This document shows, in pieces, positions 34,554 to 43,688 of a DNA stretch of 64,000 bases. The stretch comes from Sulfurovum sp. (GTDB lineage Bacteria > Campylobacterota > Campylobacteria > Campylobacterales > Sulfurovaceae): NCBI GenBank assembly GCA_002733215.1, contig NVUY01000006.1:1-64000 (forward strand), read 5' to 3'. The translations under genes were made by a program, and so were the position numbers. The stretch's first letter is position 1. The number at the start of each line of letters is the position of its first letter. Under the pieces are notes generated by a model. That model was given only the letters and a program-made list of their open reading frames with translations, made no database searches and was not told where the DNA came from.

Positions 34554-37106
34554 TCATACTTTATCACAACTTGTAACTTTATCTCTATACTTTATATCCA
34601 AAAGTTTAAAATGTTTTTTAGCATAAGCAATTTGCCATGATTCTCTACTTCTCATGTCTCTTTCTTTATCACTACCTTTAGTCTCAACCACAAAAGCTCC
34701 TTCACTCTCATCATATTTAATAACTGCAAAGTCTGGACTGTAGTTTCCAAGTGGTGTTTTGATTTTAAATCGCTTGGGAAGCTTAGCAAAAAATTTAAAT
34801 CGTGTATCAGCACAAGCTATGAAATTTTTTTCAATCGTTGAGTCCCATTGCTCCGCATCATACAAACCTTTTTTGCACGCCTCCAAATCATAACCTTCCA
34901 TCTCTTCAGGAAAAACATTTGTAAACGCATAATACTCACCATTTTCTCTATAAACTATACCCTCACTACTCTCTGTCAATATCTCATGTTTTGCATCATC
35001 AAAAGCTTCTATGGCTTTTTTCATATACGCATCACTATTGCGTATAAATGGTTTTAAATCCACTGCATTCAATATCTCTATAATCATCTTACGAGTAATG
35101 CCTATCTCATTCTCTATCAACGTCACTAAATTAGGTAATACTTGTTCAAAATTAAGTCCAAAACTTTTTTCTTCTGCCACGTAACCATAAACATCATCTT
35201 CTATAGTCCCAAACTGTCTAAGAATTTTTTGTTCTCTTGTTTCAATCTCTTGTAGTTTTCTTATGACTTTTTCTTTATACTTCTCTTCATCAAGTTTAAG
35301 TTCAAAAATCGTTTTACATTTTAGCTTTTTCCAAAGTACCTTAAAATCATCACTAAGTTCTACTTCTTCATATCTACGTTTTGCTGTTTTTTTCTTTTTA
35401 ATATCATTTGGTATGGCACCACTACTGATGCCATTTACCTCATACTCCAACTGTAAACTTCTTGCAAACTCATCAAAGCTCTCATTTGCTATCACAGTAA
35501 GTCTATTGATACTTTTATCTTCTACCCTATTCCCAAATTTATCTACTGCTAAACGCACACCACGTCCTAGTATCTGCCGTTTTTTCATTTCAGATTTGGT
35601 GTCATTGAGTGTAGTGATAAAAAAGACATTGGGGTTGTCCCATCCTTCTTTTAAAGCACTATGCGAAAAGATGAAACTCGTTTTCTCTTCAAAACTTAAA
35701 AGCTTCTCTTTCTCTTTCATTATCAGATCATAGGTTTTTTTAGCCAGTTTTCTGTCGCTGTCATTGTTTTTCAGCTCATCTATATATCCTGATTTACGCT
35801 TAGCAAAGTAGTATTTATAGACATCCTCGGATGCTACATCTTTAAAACTCTCATACTCAACTTTGAGTCTATCAAACTCTTTACAAAAGTGTTTTTGCAT
35901 CCAGCCATCTTCTTCAGCCAAGAAGTTTGCAACTCTATCTATGAAAAATAGACTTAACACTTTAATGTTCTTACTTTTTAGTTCTTCATACTTTTTCATA
36001 TGCATAGCTATCGCTTCACTTATCTGCTGTTCTTGTATCTGTCGTTTTACCTGACCATTGATTTGACTAAGTTCCAAGCGCAAGCCATTTTCAAACTGTA
36101 TAAACATCTCTCTAGCATTTATCTCATCTACAATAAAACCTGAATATATAGGATTTTTAGTCTTATCTTTTAAGCTATCATTCCCTTTTATCTTCACAGA
36201 CTTAGTCACAAACTCATCTTTATTTTTGACTATGAGTTCTAGTGTTGCGACAGGTCTTTTAGACTTTTTATCTATCTCTATTTTAAGTACATTCACATAG
36301 GTATCATTAACAGTTTGATTCTCACTCAGTGCCAAGACATCTATTTGTTTGACCAAGCCTTGTGCAAGTGCCTCTCCTGGTGTTAATGTATAGATTAGAT
36401 TATAGTAGTTCTTGTGTGTTGCAGAAAACCGAAGCGTAAAGAGTGGGTTTAGTTCAGAGATAGATGTTTTACTTAATTCACTCTCCATGTTTTGAGGTTC
36501 GTCTAGTATCAGTATAGGGTTTGTCTTTTGCAGACTCTCTTTAGGTGTTCCTGCAAATCCTTCTTGGGACATGTTGAGTATGGTATTTGCTCTTTTGAAG
36601 CTGTCTATGGTCATAACCATTATCTGTAAAGCATCATCACGAATAAAGTGCTTCAAACTCCCCAATCTGGAAGAGTCATACTCAAAATAATCATAAGGAA
36701 ATTTATACTGTGCAGAAAAGTGTGCCTTCATACTAGCCAAAGCACTTAACACACCCTCACGTATAGCGATAGACGGCGTAATGATGATATACTTATTCCA
36801 CCCATACTTCTCATACAGTTCCAGTATAGACTTAATGTACACATAAGTCTTCCCCGTACCAGTCTCCATCTCCACAGAAAAGTCACGACTTTGCAACATC
36901 AAAGACTCGTCTAAACCGTTATCCTTTTGTACTCTCTGTAAATTTTTAAGCAGTGACACATCATCAAGTATGTAGCCATTACCACACACCGCCTCTCCAC
37001 CAAGAATATCATATTCACATACCTGCCTGCTTTGACCTTGAAAAAGGTCTACTATGGAATTTAGGGCTTTAGTCTGGTGAGGCTGAGAAATATATTTTAT
37101 CTGCAT
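34554..37106 (-). CDS. res: Type III restriction enzyme, Res subunit
   Basis: SF2 helicase/nuclease subunit of a type III restriction-modification system. The 850-residue protein has Walker A METGTGKTYV (about residues 79-88), motif II LDEPQ (about 200) and motif III FSATH, with motif VI QILGRGVR (about 515). The C-terminal PD-(D/E)xK nuclease is SPDFAVI..FVVETKGS (about 800-825). It cleaves DNA after ATP-driven communication between two unmethylated sites and needs Mod for recognition. Its start overlaps the TOPRIM gene by 10 bp, so it is the last gene of the mod-ATPase-TOPRIM-res operon. The DNA is visibly AT-rich. Confidence 0.92.
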   Translation of the reverse strand: MQIKYISQPHQTKALNSIVDLFQGQSRQVCEYDILGGEAVCGNGYILDDVSLLKNLQRVQKDNGLDESLMLQSRDFSVEMETGTGKTYVYIKSILELYEKYGWNKYIIITPSIAIREGVLSALASMKAHFSAQYKFPYDYFEYDSSRLGSLKHFIRDDALQIMVMTIDSFKRANTILNMSQEGFAGTPKESLQKTNPILILDEPQNMESELSKTSISELNPLFTLRFSATHKNYYNLIYTLTPGEALAQGLVKQIDVLALSENQTVNDTYVNVLKIEIDKKSKRPVATLELIVKNKDEFVTKSVKIKGNDSLKDKTKNPIYSGFIVDEINAREMFIQFENGLRLELSQINGQVKRQIQEQQISEAIAMHMKKYEELKSKNIKVLSLFFIDRVANFLAEEDGWMQKHFCKEFDRLKVEYESFKDVASEDVYKYYFAKRKSGYIDELKNNDSDRKLAKKTYDLIMKEKEKLLSFEEKTSFIFSHSALKEGWDNPNVFFITTLNDTKSEMKKRQILGRGVRLAVDKFGNRVEDKSINRLTVIANESFDEFARSLQLEYEVNGISSGAIPNDIKKKKTAKRRYEEVELSDDFKVLWKKLKCKTIFELKLDEEKYKEKVIRKLQEIETREQKILRQFGTIEDDVYGYVAEEKSFGLNFEQVLPNLVTLIENEIGITRKMIIEILNAVDLKPFIRNSDAYMKKAIEAFDDAKHEILTESSEGIVYRENGEYYAFTNVFPEEMEGYDLEACKKGLYDAEQWDSTIEKNFIACADTRFKFFAKLPKRFKIKTPLGNYSPDFAVIKYDESEGAFVVETKGSDKERDMRSRESWQIAYAKKHFKLLDIKYRDKVTSCDKV

Positions 37107-37633
37107 TCTATCTCTTCTAAAATTTTAGCTTTACATAAAAAGTATTTCAATGATTTGTTATTACGATAATCAATAGACTTTTTTGAACCTATAAATTTTT
37201 TAACTAATTCTTTTTCATTCAAAGATTTTTTAAATTCAAACTTATTTTCTAAATCCTTCTTAAGTTTGTTATCACTTCTTTCCCAAGCAGACAACATCCA
37301 AGCTTCTATTTCATTTGAAACTATTGTTACCACTACATTATCTTTTAACTCTAGTGAAACCTTTTTTGTATACCATTCTTTTAACTCTACAATACAGGTA
37401 AATTTTTGTCCTGTATCGCATTGCGTATCCAAATCAACTAAGACATGAACTTCCTTGCATCCTCTAGCAAATAAGGCTTCTATATCTTGATGTACTTTTT
37501 TTCTATTGAGTATCTTGCAAGTTCCTTTTTTCCCAGGACAAATGACGATAATATCTCTTTTAAAATTAGGTTTAAAGTACTTATCAAAAAATTCTTTATC
37601 ACTATCACCCTCAACTATTAGCCCTATCTTCAC
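37097..37633 (-). CDS. Small TOPRIM-like nuclease protein inserted in the type III R-M operon
   Basis: The 178-residue protein starts MKIGLIVEGDSDKEFF, with the TOPRIM-type glutamate E8, and has VLVDLDTQ with D67 and D69 (the DxD metal site). The later EIEAWMLSAWE resembles the conserved EIEAW-type segment of DUF4276/RloB/OLD-like TOPRIM proteins. Such domains cut DNA or RNA with divalent metal. It overlaps the ATPase gene by 4 nt and res by 10 bp, so its synthesis is locked to both. Paired ATPase plus TOPRIM genes are known from OLD, Gabija and PARIS defence. Exact family is uncertain. Confidence 0.7.
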   Translation of the reverse strand: MKIGLIVEGDSDKEFFDKYFKPNFKRDIIVICPGKKGTCKILNRKKVHQDIEALFARGCKEVHVLVDLDTQCDTGQKFTCIVELKEWYTKKVSLELKDNVVVTIVSNEIEAWMLSAWERSDNKLKKDLENKFEFKKSLNEKELVKKFIGSKKSIDYRNNKSLKYFLCKAKILEEIECR

Positions 37634-38886
37634 GCTTCTTCCTCAAGATTCAAGTCATCTAAAATACCTATTTTTAATATCTCTACCAAATCATCTTTAT
37701 AGATTTTCATAATTTTTTTAATGTTATGTATGTCTTTTGCTCTTTTGCCTTGAGTATTACCATCATAATCTCTATATAAAAATAGTATTTCGTCCAAATT
37801 CAACTCTTGAAGTATCTCCATACTATGCGTGGTAAAAAATATTTGCTTATCATCATCTCTCATCGTCTCTATAATAGTAGACAACACCTTCATATGCATA
37901 TGACGTTCAGGTTCTTCTATCATCAAAGCTACGGAATTTTTATTGCCAAGTATAGCACTCATTATCGCTATAAAGTGAGCTGCACCATCTGATGTCTCTT
38001 CTAGTGGTACCTTATATTCATCTTCTATAAAATAAAGTCTTTTATGTGCTTCACCTGATATTTCTATACCATTGACTTGTTCCACTTCTCCTATGAGTGA
38101 AGTTGATATATCTTCAATAGTCTCATCATCTAGACCACTTATAAAAGATATTAGGTTTGTACCATATTTATCTAAAGTTGATGTCTCCGGCATGATCTGC
38201 TTTTCTTTCATCAGATAAGAATGAAAGTAATGTGACTGAAATATAGAACTTCTGCTAAAAACATGTTTAAACTCAATAGGTCTAGTTATATTATCTTTAC
38301 TGTCTAAATACATACCTAACAAACTAATCAAAGCATTTTTATTGTTTTTTGTAGATTCAAGTTCGTAATTTAAGCTACTATGATTGTATTTGAAATGAAA
38401 TTTAGAATACTTTTTTGTACCTAACAACGTATCATATTTTTCATAATCAAGTAAACTATATTTTAACTCTTCACCATAAGACCTTAACCTAAAATGGTCA
38501 AAGAAACCTACCCGTTTATCTTCTTCCTGTACATCAACATACTTCATAAACCCATCTATATCAACATCTATGGTATTTAGCTCTCCCATACTAATGTTAA
38601 AAATAATATTACATTTATAGTCAATCAATTCTTTATAAATCAACACCCTATTGGTAAATTCAAATTCAGCTCTAAATAGGCTATTGTCTTCTTGAAATCT
38701 AAAGTTTTTCTTGAAAGTTATTTTTTCTGTATCTAATTTAAACAATACATTATCTATAAACTCAATAGCTTCAATCAAATTACTTTTGCCTGTGTTGTTG
38801 GGAGCTATCAGACAATTAAGTTTACCAAACTCAAACTCACTATGCCAAAAACTTTTAAAATTATGAATATATAACTTTTTTAACAT
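37630..38886 (-). CDS. RecF/OLD-like AAA ATPase inserted in the type III R-M operon
   Basis: ABC-type ATPase head (AAA_15/AAA_21 kind), 418 residues. Walker A is APNNTGKS (residues 28-35), directly after the MLKKLYIHNFKSF opening typical of OLD/RecF ATPases. The signature-like ETSDGAAHF lies near 295, Walker B is VALMIEEPERHMH (about 318) and the H-loop is FFTTHS (about 350). The middle part shows no long coiled coil. It lies 9 bp after mod and overlaps the TOPRIM gene by 4 nt. Probably works with that protein as an ATPase-gated nuclease complex. Function in the R-M operon is inferred. Confidence 0.82.
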   Translation of the reverse strand: MLKKLYIHNFKSFWHSEFEFGKLNCLIAPNNTGKSNLIEAIEFIDNVLFKLDTEKITFKKNFRFQEDNSLFRAEFEFTNRVLIYKELIDYKCNIIFNISMGELNTIDVDIDGFMKYVDVQEEDKRVGFFDHFRLRSYGEELKYSLLDYEKYDTLLGTKKYSKFHFKYNHSSLNYELESTKNNKNALISLLGMYLDSKDNITRPIEFKHVFSRSSIFQSHYFHSYLMKEKQIMPETSTLDKYGTNLISFISGLDDETIEDISTSLIGEVEQVNGIEISGEAHKRLYFIEDEYKVPLEETSDGAAHFIAIMSAILGNKNSVALMIEEPERHMHMKVLSTIIETMRDDDKQIFFTTHSMEILQELNLDEILFLYRDYDGNTQGKRAKDIHNIKKIMKIYKDDLVEILKIGILDDLNLEEEA

Positions 38887-38895
38887 CTCATATCC

Positions 38896-40719
38896 TTATA
38901 AAACTTCCAAATCCAAATTCTCACGCAAGTTCAATTTCACGTTGGTTGTCAATGCTTTTTCGTAGCAGATAAGCTTTGCATCTTTAGGTACATCGTGTAC
39001 GATGTCACCTTCTATCTGCTTGTCGAAGCTAAAGTAAAAAGTACGTTCCTCTTCACTAAGCGTAATGAAGCTGTATTTTTCAGACTTTACCTCATCAACC
39101 TTAGCACTCAAAGTAAAGCCATTTTTTAGCCCTACTTCATAGACGATGTCTAGCTCTTTTGCACCTTGAGTCAAGATGTTTTCATGGAACATACTCATCT
39201 TAAGCATCTTCTCTATCTCATCATAACTCATATCAGGTCGTTTTTTAACCTCTTTGAAGATTTGGAAATTTGAGTTGTCAAGGTAAAAGGACTTGAAGCC
39301 TTCTTTGTAGTCTAACTTCTTCATGACTCTTTTTATGCGTTCTTTGGTGATGTCACTTATCTTGGTATAATCAGATTTGTTGTCACCAATACTTTCAGGG
39401 AGCTGGACTAAAATATACTTTCTTATTCCTTTATCTTCTTTATTTAGAGCCATAGTTGCGTGGGCTGCAGTACCACTTCCTGCAAAAAAATCTAGAATAA
39501 TATCATCATCTTTTGTAGCGATCTCAAGTAAATACTTGATTAGGGTATAGGGTTTCGGAAAGCTAAATATTTTACTATCAAAAAGATCAACTATTTCTTT
39601 GTTCCCATTTTCACTCATGCCAACTATTTTTGGAAGATGTGTAGAAACTGCCTTTAATGCCTCTATCGATCCGTACTTTTCCAGTGCTTTTGCTTGATCT
39701 TCACTTTCAAAAACTCTATAGGCTGGTATTGTAATATTTAAAAACTCGTAATCATCTGGAAAGACAATCTTACCCTTGTTATAGTGATCTTGAAATGTAT
39801 TTTTTGAAACACCCCATACACGTTTTGGATTAAATTGGTATTCTTTATTTGTTTTTGGATTTATCATATTAAATGCAGAGTTAGGTCTTTCTTTTGCACT
39901 TCTTTGAGTAGTCAAATCAGATAAACGCCAACCATCATCTGGAAAATCGTCTGTATAGTGATATTTTCTCGTATGTGTAATTCCTGCTAAGAAGCTTTTC
40001 TTTGCATAACAAATAATCCACTCATAATCTTGTGATACACCAAAAGGCACATCACTTTTGGCAGTTCTTTTTCTCCATGGAAAACAAGCTACAAAATTCT
40101 CTTCCCCATAAATCTCATCCATCACCTTACGAAGATTATGCACTTCATCATCATCTATACTCACAAAGATAACCCCATCATCTTTAAGCAGATTACGACT
40201 TAGCCAAAGCCGTGGGTATATCATGTTGAGCCAGTTGGTGTGTCTGCGTCCTGTGCTGTTGGTTTTGGTCGTGGTGTAGCCCTCTTCTCGGAGTTGGTCT
40301 GTTTGTATGAGGTAGTTTTGTATCGTGTCTCCCCATGTATCGGAGTAGACAAAGTCTTTATCTTTGTTGTACGGAGGGTCGATGTATATCATTTTGATTT
40401 TTTTATGGTAAGAGAGTTGCAGAAACTTCAGCACTTCCAAGTTATCACCCTCTATGAAAACATTATTACCATCTGGTACAGTTGCATCTTCATCTACCTT
40501 GAGTGTAGCATTGGTTTTTTCTCGTATAGTACGGTAACAGTCACGCTTACCACTCCATGTAAAGCTATAATGTTCATGTGATTCATTGACACTTTCTCCA
40601 AAAACATCTCTAAGCTTATCGGGTATAATTTCCCCATCTTCAAATATCTCAGGAAGTATCTCCTGCAAGGCTTTAAGTTTTTGCTGTTTTATGTCAAGGC
40701 TTTCTAAAGTCACAAACAT
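38896..40719 (-). CDS. mod: Type III DNA-methyltransferase, Mod subunit
   Basis: N6-adenine methyltransferase and recognition subunit of the type III system. Motif IV DPPYN lies near residue 114 and the SAM-binding motif I DFFAGSGTAAHA near 418, the order of beta-class enzymes. The region between them (about 190-330) is the variable target recognition domain. About 607 residues from ATG 40719; a TTG at 40725 would add two. Neither start has a clear Shine-Dalgarno. No simple-sequence repeat for phase variation is seen, unlike many mod genes in this class. Confidence 0.92.
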   Translation of the reverse strand: MFVTLESLDIKQQKLKALQEILPEIFEDGEIIPDKLRDVFGESVNESHEHYSFTWSGKRDCYRTIREKTNATLKVDEDATVPDGNNVFIEGDNLEVLKFLQLSYHKKIKMIYIDPPYNKDKDFVYSDTWGDTIQNYLIQTDQLREEGYTTTKTNSTGRRHTNWLNMIYPRLWLSRNLLKDDGVIFVSIDDDEVHNLRKVMDEIYGEENFVACFPWRKRTAKSDVPFGVSQDYEWIICYAKKSFLAGITHTRKYHYTDDFPDDGWRLSDLTTQRSAKERPNSAFNMINPKTNKEYQFNPKRVWGVSKNTFQDHYNKGKIVFPDDYEFLNITIPAYRVFESEDQAKALEKYGSIEALKAVSTHLPKIVGMSENGNKEIVDLFDSKIFSFPKPYTLIKYLLEIATKDDDIILDFFAGSGTAAHATMALNKEDKGIRKYILVQLPESIGDNKSDYTKISDITKERIKRVMKKLDYKEGFKSFYLDNSNFQIFKEVKKRPDMSYDEIEKMLKMSMFHENILTQGAKELDIVYEVGLKNGFTLSAKVDEVKSEKYSFITLSEEERTFYFSFDKQIEGDIVHDVPKDAKLICYEKALTTNVKLNLRENLDLEVL

Positions 40720-40877
40720 CCCCAATATGTTAAGATGATATATTTTAGCGTAAAAAATGTAGAGTTTGGTCTTACAACACTTGAGAGCTGTCGGTTTCCT
40801 ACCACACGGGTGATCACATCCTGTGCCTTATCAGGGTAATTACCTATAGCGTAGAGAGCCTTAGTACAAAAATCATT
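40713..40877 (-). pseudogene. Protein-like open frame without start, possible gene remnant
   Basis: Between pqiC and mod, one minus-strand frame is open for about 55 codons and reads like protein (NDFCTKALYAIGNYPDK, then AQDVITRVVGNRQLSSVV), ending at a stop inside the mod start region. It has no start codon. I do not recognise the family. It may be a fragment of a gene cut when the R-M island entered. The rest of this 151-bp gap shows nothing else. Confidence 0.3.
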
Positions 40878-41443
40878 TAAAAGTGCTTCACATCCAAAGC
40901 AACATTCTCTTCGAGTTGACCGAAGGCTCTGTTCATAGCATCTACGATAGAACTGGCATCAGAACCTGTTGCTACAGAGGTACTGAAGAGTCTGGCTGTA
41001 CGCTTTTGTGTACGTGGCTGCATCACTTCCCAGTTGGCATCAAGATAGACTTTGTCACCTTGTGCGATGAAACGGGTGACATCAACTTTGACTATGATAC
41101 TTGGCTCTCTGCTAATACCCCAGGGATAGGCATACACACTCGGCTGTCTAAACTTCTTTTGTAAAAAACTTATGAGTCTATGGGTTAACCCCGCATCCAG
41201 ATCTTCTCCCCATATTGCACCGGAGAGTATCTCTATCTGACTTGATGTTTTTGCCACAGCGATCTCTCTTTTATAGAGGTACTCAGGCACAGTCACTTTT
41301 GATACAGCGATCACCCTGTGTTTACTGAGGTAGATGACGGTAGGTAAAGGCGTATTTGAAAGGACATAATAACTTCTGGAGGAGATACATCCATTCAGAC
41401 TCAGCAGGATCATCAGTATAAAAAGTAGTTTCAGTCTAATCAT
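40877..41443 (-). CDS. pqiC: Outer-membrane lipoprotein PqiC (transport auxiliary lipoprotein)
   Basis: A 188-residue lipoprotein with signal peptide and lipobox LNGC (Cys at about 18). The ABC-type transport auxiliary lipoprotein domain (PF03886 type) includes YYVLSNTPLPT, IAVSKVTVPEYLYKREIAV and the WGEDLDAGLTHRLISFL segment. In E. coli, PqiC forms an outer-membrane ring that docks the PqiB needle. The start overlaps the pqiB stop (TAATG). It is the last gene of the pqi operon. Confidence 0.85.
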   Translation of the reverse strand: MIRLKLLFILMILLSLNGCISSRSYYVLSNTPLPTVIYLSKHRVIAVSKVTVPEYLYKREIAVAKTSSQIEILSGAIWGEDLDAGLTHRLISFLQKKFRQPSVYAYPWGISREPSIIVKVDVTRFIAQGDKVYLDANWEVMQPRTQKRTARLFSTSVATGSDASSIVDAMNRAFGQLEENVALDVKHF

Positions 41444-43086
41444 TAGTTGTCTCCAAAGATAAGTGAATTTGGTTTTCGGTTCAGCATTCTTAAGAATGCG
41501 CGCATCTCCAGAGATGTTTTTGTAAGCACTTCAAGTGTTTGCGTCAGCTGTTGTTTGACCAGAGAATCACTGTCATACCCTTTGACCACTTTTTTAGTAC
41601 TTTTCAAGGTACGTGTCATCTCTTTAAGCGCCTTACTCAGTTCATCCGGCAAAACTTCAAATGATTTTTTACCTGTGAATTTGTTGATGTTCTTCACAGT
41701 AGTTTGCAGATCTTCCAGCAATACATTGGCATTTTCGATCGGCTTGGCACTCTCTTCAACGACTTTATGCACAGAAGCGATCAACTCCTCCAAAGGCAGG
41801 TTATTAAGCTTATCGAGTATCTGTGCCATACTTGTCATGATAGCATTGGAATTTTGACTCGTCATAGGCAAGAGTGCATGCTTGTTTTTCTGGATGATAC
41901 TTCCATTTCCATCCTGATGCTTGAATGTCAGATCGACAAAAAGCATCCCTGTGATCGGATCAAGTGCAGTGATCTTGGCACGCAAGCCCTCCTCCACTGC
42001 CTGATAGAAATTAGCTAAACCGCTGCTATTACTCTCATAATCATCTTCAAAGACAGAAGTGTCGATCTCAAGTAAGACCTTACCTAACATTTTATGCGAT
42101 TTATTACTATATGAAAGTTGAATATCCTCAACCCAACCAATATCAAATCCATCAAAACGTACAGGGGCATGGACTCTCAGATTGGCAATAGGATCATCCG
42201 TAAGCAACATAAATTCTTTAATAGATTTGGTTACAGACCCGATGGTTGTACTTTCAGCATGGGTTTTACTTTGATAAAGAGGAAAGATATGCTCTTTTGA
42301 CATAAAAATCATATTCTCTTCTCCCTGCGAAGAGAATACGATTCCCCCCTGTAACATGAAATTGATAGGGGCAATATGGATATCAAGATTACCTTTGCTA
42401 AAATCAACATTCATCATACTTTTTATCCAAAATTTAGAATCTTTCTGCACATAAGATACGTATGCTTTATTTATAAAGACAATGATGTCTACATTATTAT
42501 TATCCAAAGCAAGATAAAGGTATTCCACCTGTCCTACTTTAATGTTTTTATAATAAATCGGCATCCCCACCGATACGTTCTCTGCATTGGGTGAACTAAG
42601 CTGGAAGTATTCACCTTTCATACTGTCACGATAAGGCTGTGTAAGTCCGATGAATTTTTCTCTAGCTTGTTTGCCACCTGTTTTAGAGTAGACATTGATG
42701 TACGTTCCCGAAATAAGTGTATCCAAACCGCTGATACCGCTCAAACCTACTTCCGGCTTGACGATCCAGAATTTTGCATTTTCTGTCAAGTAGGCTTTGG
42801 ATGATTTATCGTTCATCCTTATTGTGACTGAAATACCATTCCTTCCTTCTTCTGCATCGATCCTTGTGACTTTTCCTACAGGAACATTTCTAAACTTTAC
42901 CACACTCTGACCGGCAACCAAACCTTCATTTTGAGGGAAGATGATCCTGATCTCAGAACCACGTTTTGCAAAATGTTGATACCCCAGCCAACCCGCGATC
43001 ACAAGTGCAATGATAGGTACGATCCAAATAGAAGTAATAAAATTAAATTTTGAAGACTCTGTAATTTCCGGTATCTTTTTTGTCAT
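41443..43086 (-). CDS. pqiB: MCE-domain intermembrane transport protein PqiB
   Basis: Inner-membrane-anchored protein with a single N-terminal TM (about residues 19-37) and three tandem MCE domains: GLVAGQSVVKFRNVPVGKV (about 53-71), VSVGMPIYYKNIKVGQVEY (about 166-184) and LRVHAPVRFDGFDIGWVED. A long helical C-terminal region follows (about 410-530), which in E. coli forms a needle through which lipids cross the periplasm. Length of 547 residues matches the family. It lies between pqiA genes and pqiC. Confidence 0.92.
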   Translation of the reverse strand: MTKKIPEITESSKFNFITSIWIVPIIALVIAGWLGYQHFAKRGSEIRIIFPQNEGLVAGQSVVKFRNVPVGKVTRIDAEEGRNGISVTIRMNDKSSKAYLTENAKFWIVKPEVGLSGISGLDTLISGTYINVYSKTGGKQAREKFIGLTQPYRDSMKGEYFQLSSPNAENVSVGMPIYYKNIKVGQVEYLYLALDNNNVDIIVFINKAYVSYVQKDSKFWIKSMMNVDFSKGNLDIHIAPINFMLQGGIVFSSQGEENMIFMSKEHIFPLYQSKTHAESTTIGSVTKSIKEFMLLTDDPIANLRVHAPVRFDGFDIGWVEDIQLSYSNKSHKMLGKVLLEIDTSVFEDDYESNSSGLANFYQAVEEGLRAKITALDPITGMLFVDLTFKHQDGNGSIIQKNKHALLPMTSQNSNAIMTSMAQILDKLNNLPLEELIASVHKVVEESAKPIENANVLLEDLQTTVKNINKFTGKKSFEVLPDELSKALKEMTRTLKSTKKVVKGYDSDSLVKQQLTQTLEVLTKTSLEMRAFLRMLNRKPNSLIFGDN

Positions 43087-43088
43087 AT

Positions 43089-43688
43089 TTATCTGTTTTC
43101 CTTAATCAACGTTTCATCAAAGGCATGTGCTGCCAATAGGGTAAAGAATACTGAGATGGCAAACGCTGTTGCTGCTGTACCTGCCAGGATCTCGATAGTG
43201 GAAAGATGTATAAGTGCTGCGAGTATCGCAACAACAAAGACATCGATCATAGACCATGGCCCGATCACTTCCGTCATATAGTATAATTTATGTTTATTTA
43301 CTTTCTTATCTTTTCCTATAGGGTATTTTACACTAATTAACAGATAAATCAAGATAAGGAATTTCATCACCGGTATCACGATGGACGCAACGAAGATAAT
43401 GGCTGCTACGGGGTAGGATTCAAGCTCCCATAACAGCACCACCCCTCCAAGGATCGTACTTTCATCCCGTGTGCCAAATGCGGAGGTCACCAGCATAGGA
43501 TAAAGATTGGCAGGGATATACGCCACAATGGCCGTGATAAGATAGGCCCAGGACTTTTCGGTACTGAAACTTCGGTGATGATAAATGGCAGAACCGCAAC
43601 GGCGACAAATATTCTTTTTACCTTTGTCTATATTGACTGCGTCACATACGGGACAGCGTATCAATTTATCTTCATCTATTTCTATCAC
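43089..43688 (-). CDS. PqiA-like membrane protein, second half
   Basis: A 199-residue protein with an N-terminal zinc ribbon (CPVCDAVNI..ICRRCGSAI, residues 12-34) and four TM helices, matching the second repeat of E. coli PqiA. It contains the family segment GPWSMIDVFVVAILAALI. It overlaps the first PqiA-like gene by 4 nt and lies 2 bp before pqiB. Together the two proteins equal one 417-residue PqiA, so the gene is split or was never fused. Confidence 0.87.
   Translation of the reverse strand: MIEIDEDKLIRCPVCDAVNIDKGKKNICRRCGSAIYHHRSFSTEKSWAYLITAIVAYIPANLYPMLVTSAFGTRDESTILGGVVLLWELESYPVAAIIFVASIVIPVMKFLILIYLLISVKYPIGKDKKVNKHKLYYMTEVIGPWSMIDVFVVAILAALIHLSTIEILAGTAATAFAISVFFTLLAAHAFDETLIKENR

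Noticed and set aside
38896-40725. Phase-variable mod gene
   Set aside because: Mod genes in this class often carry simple repeats, but no homopolymer or short tandem repeat of length was found in this one.
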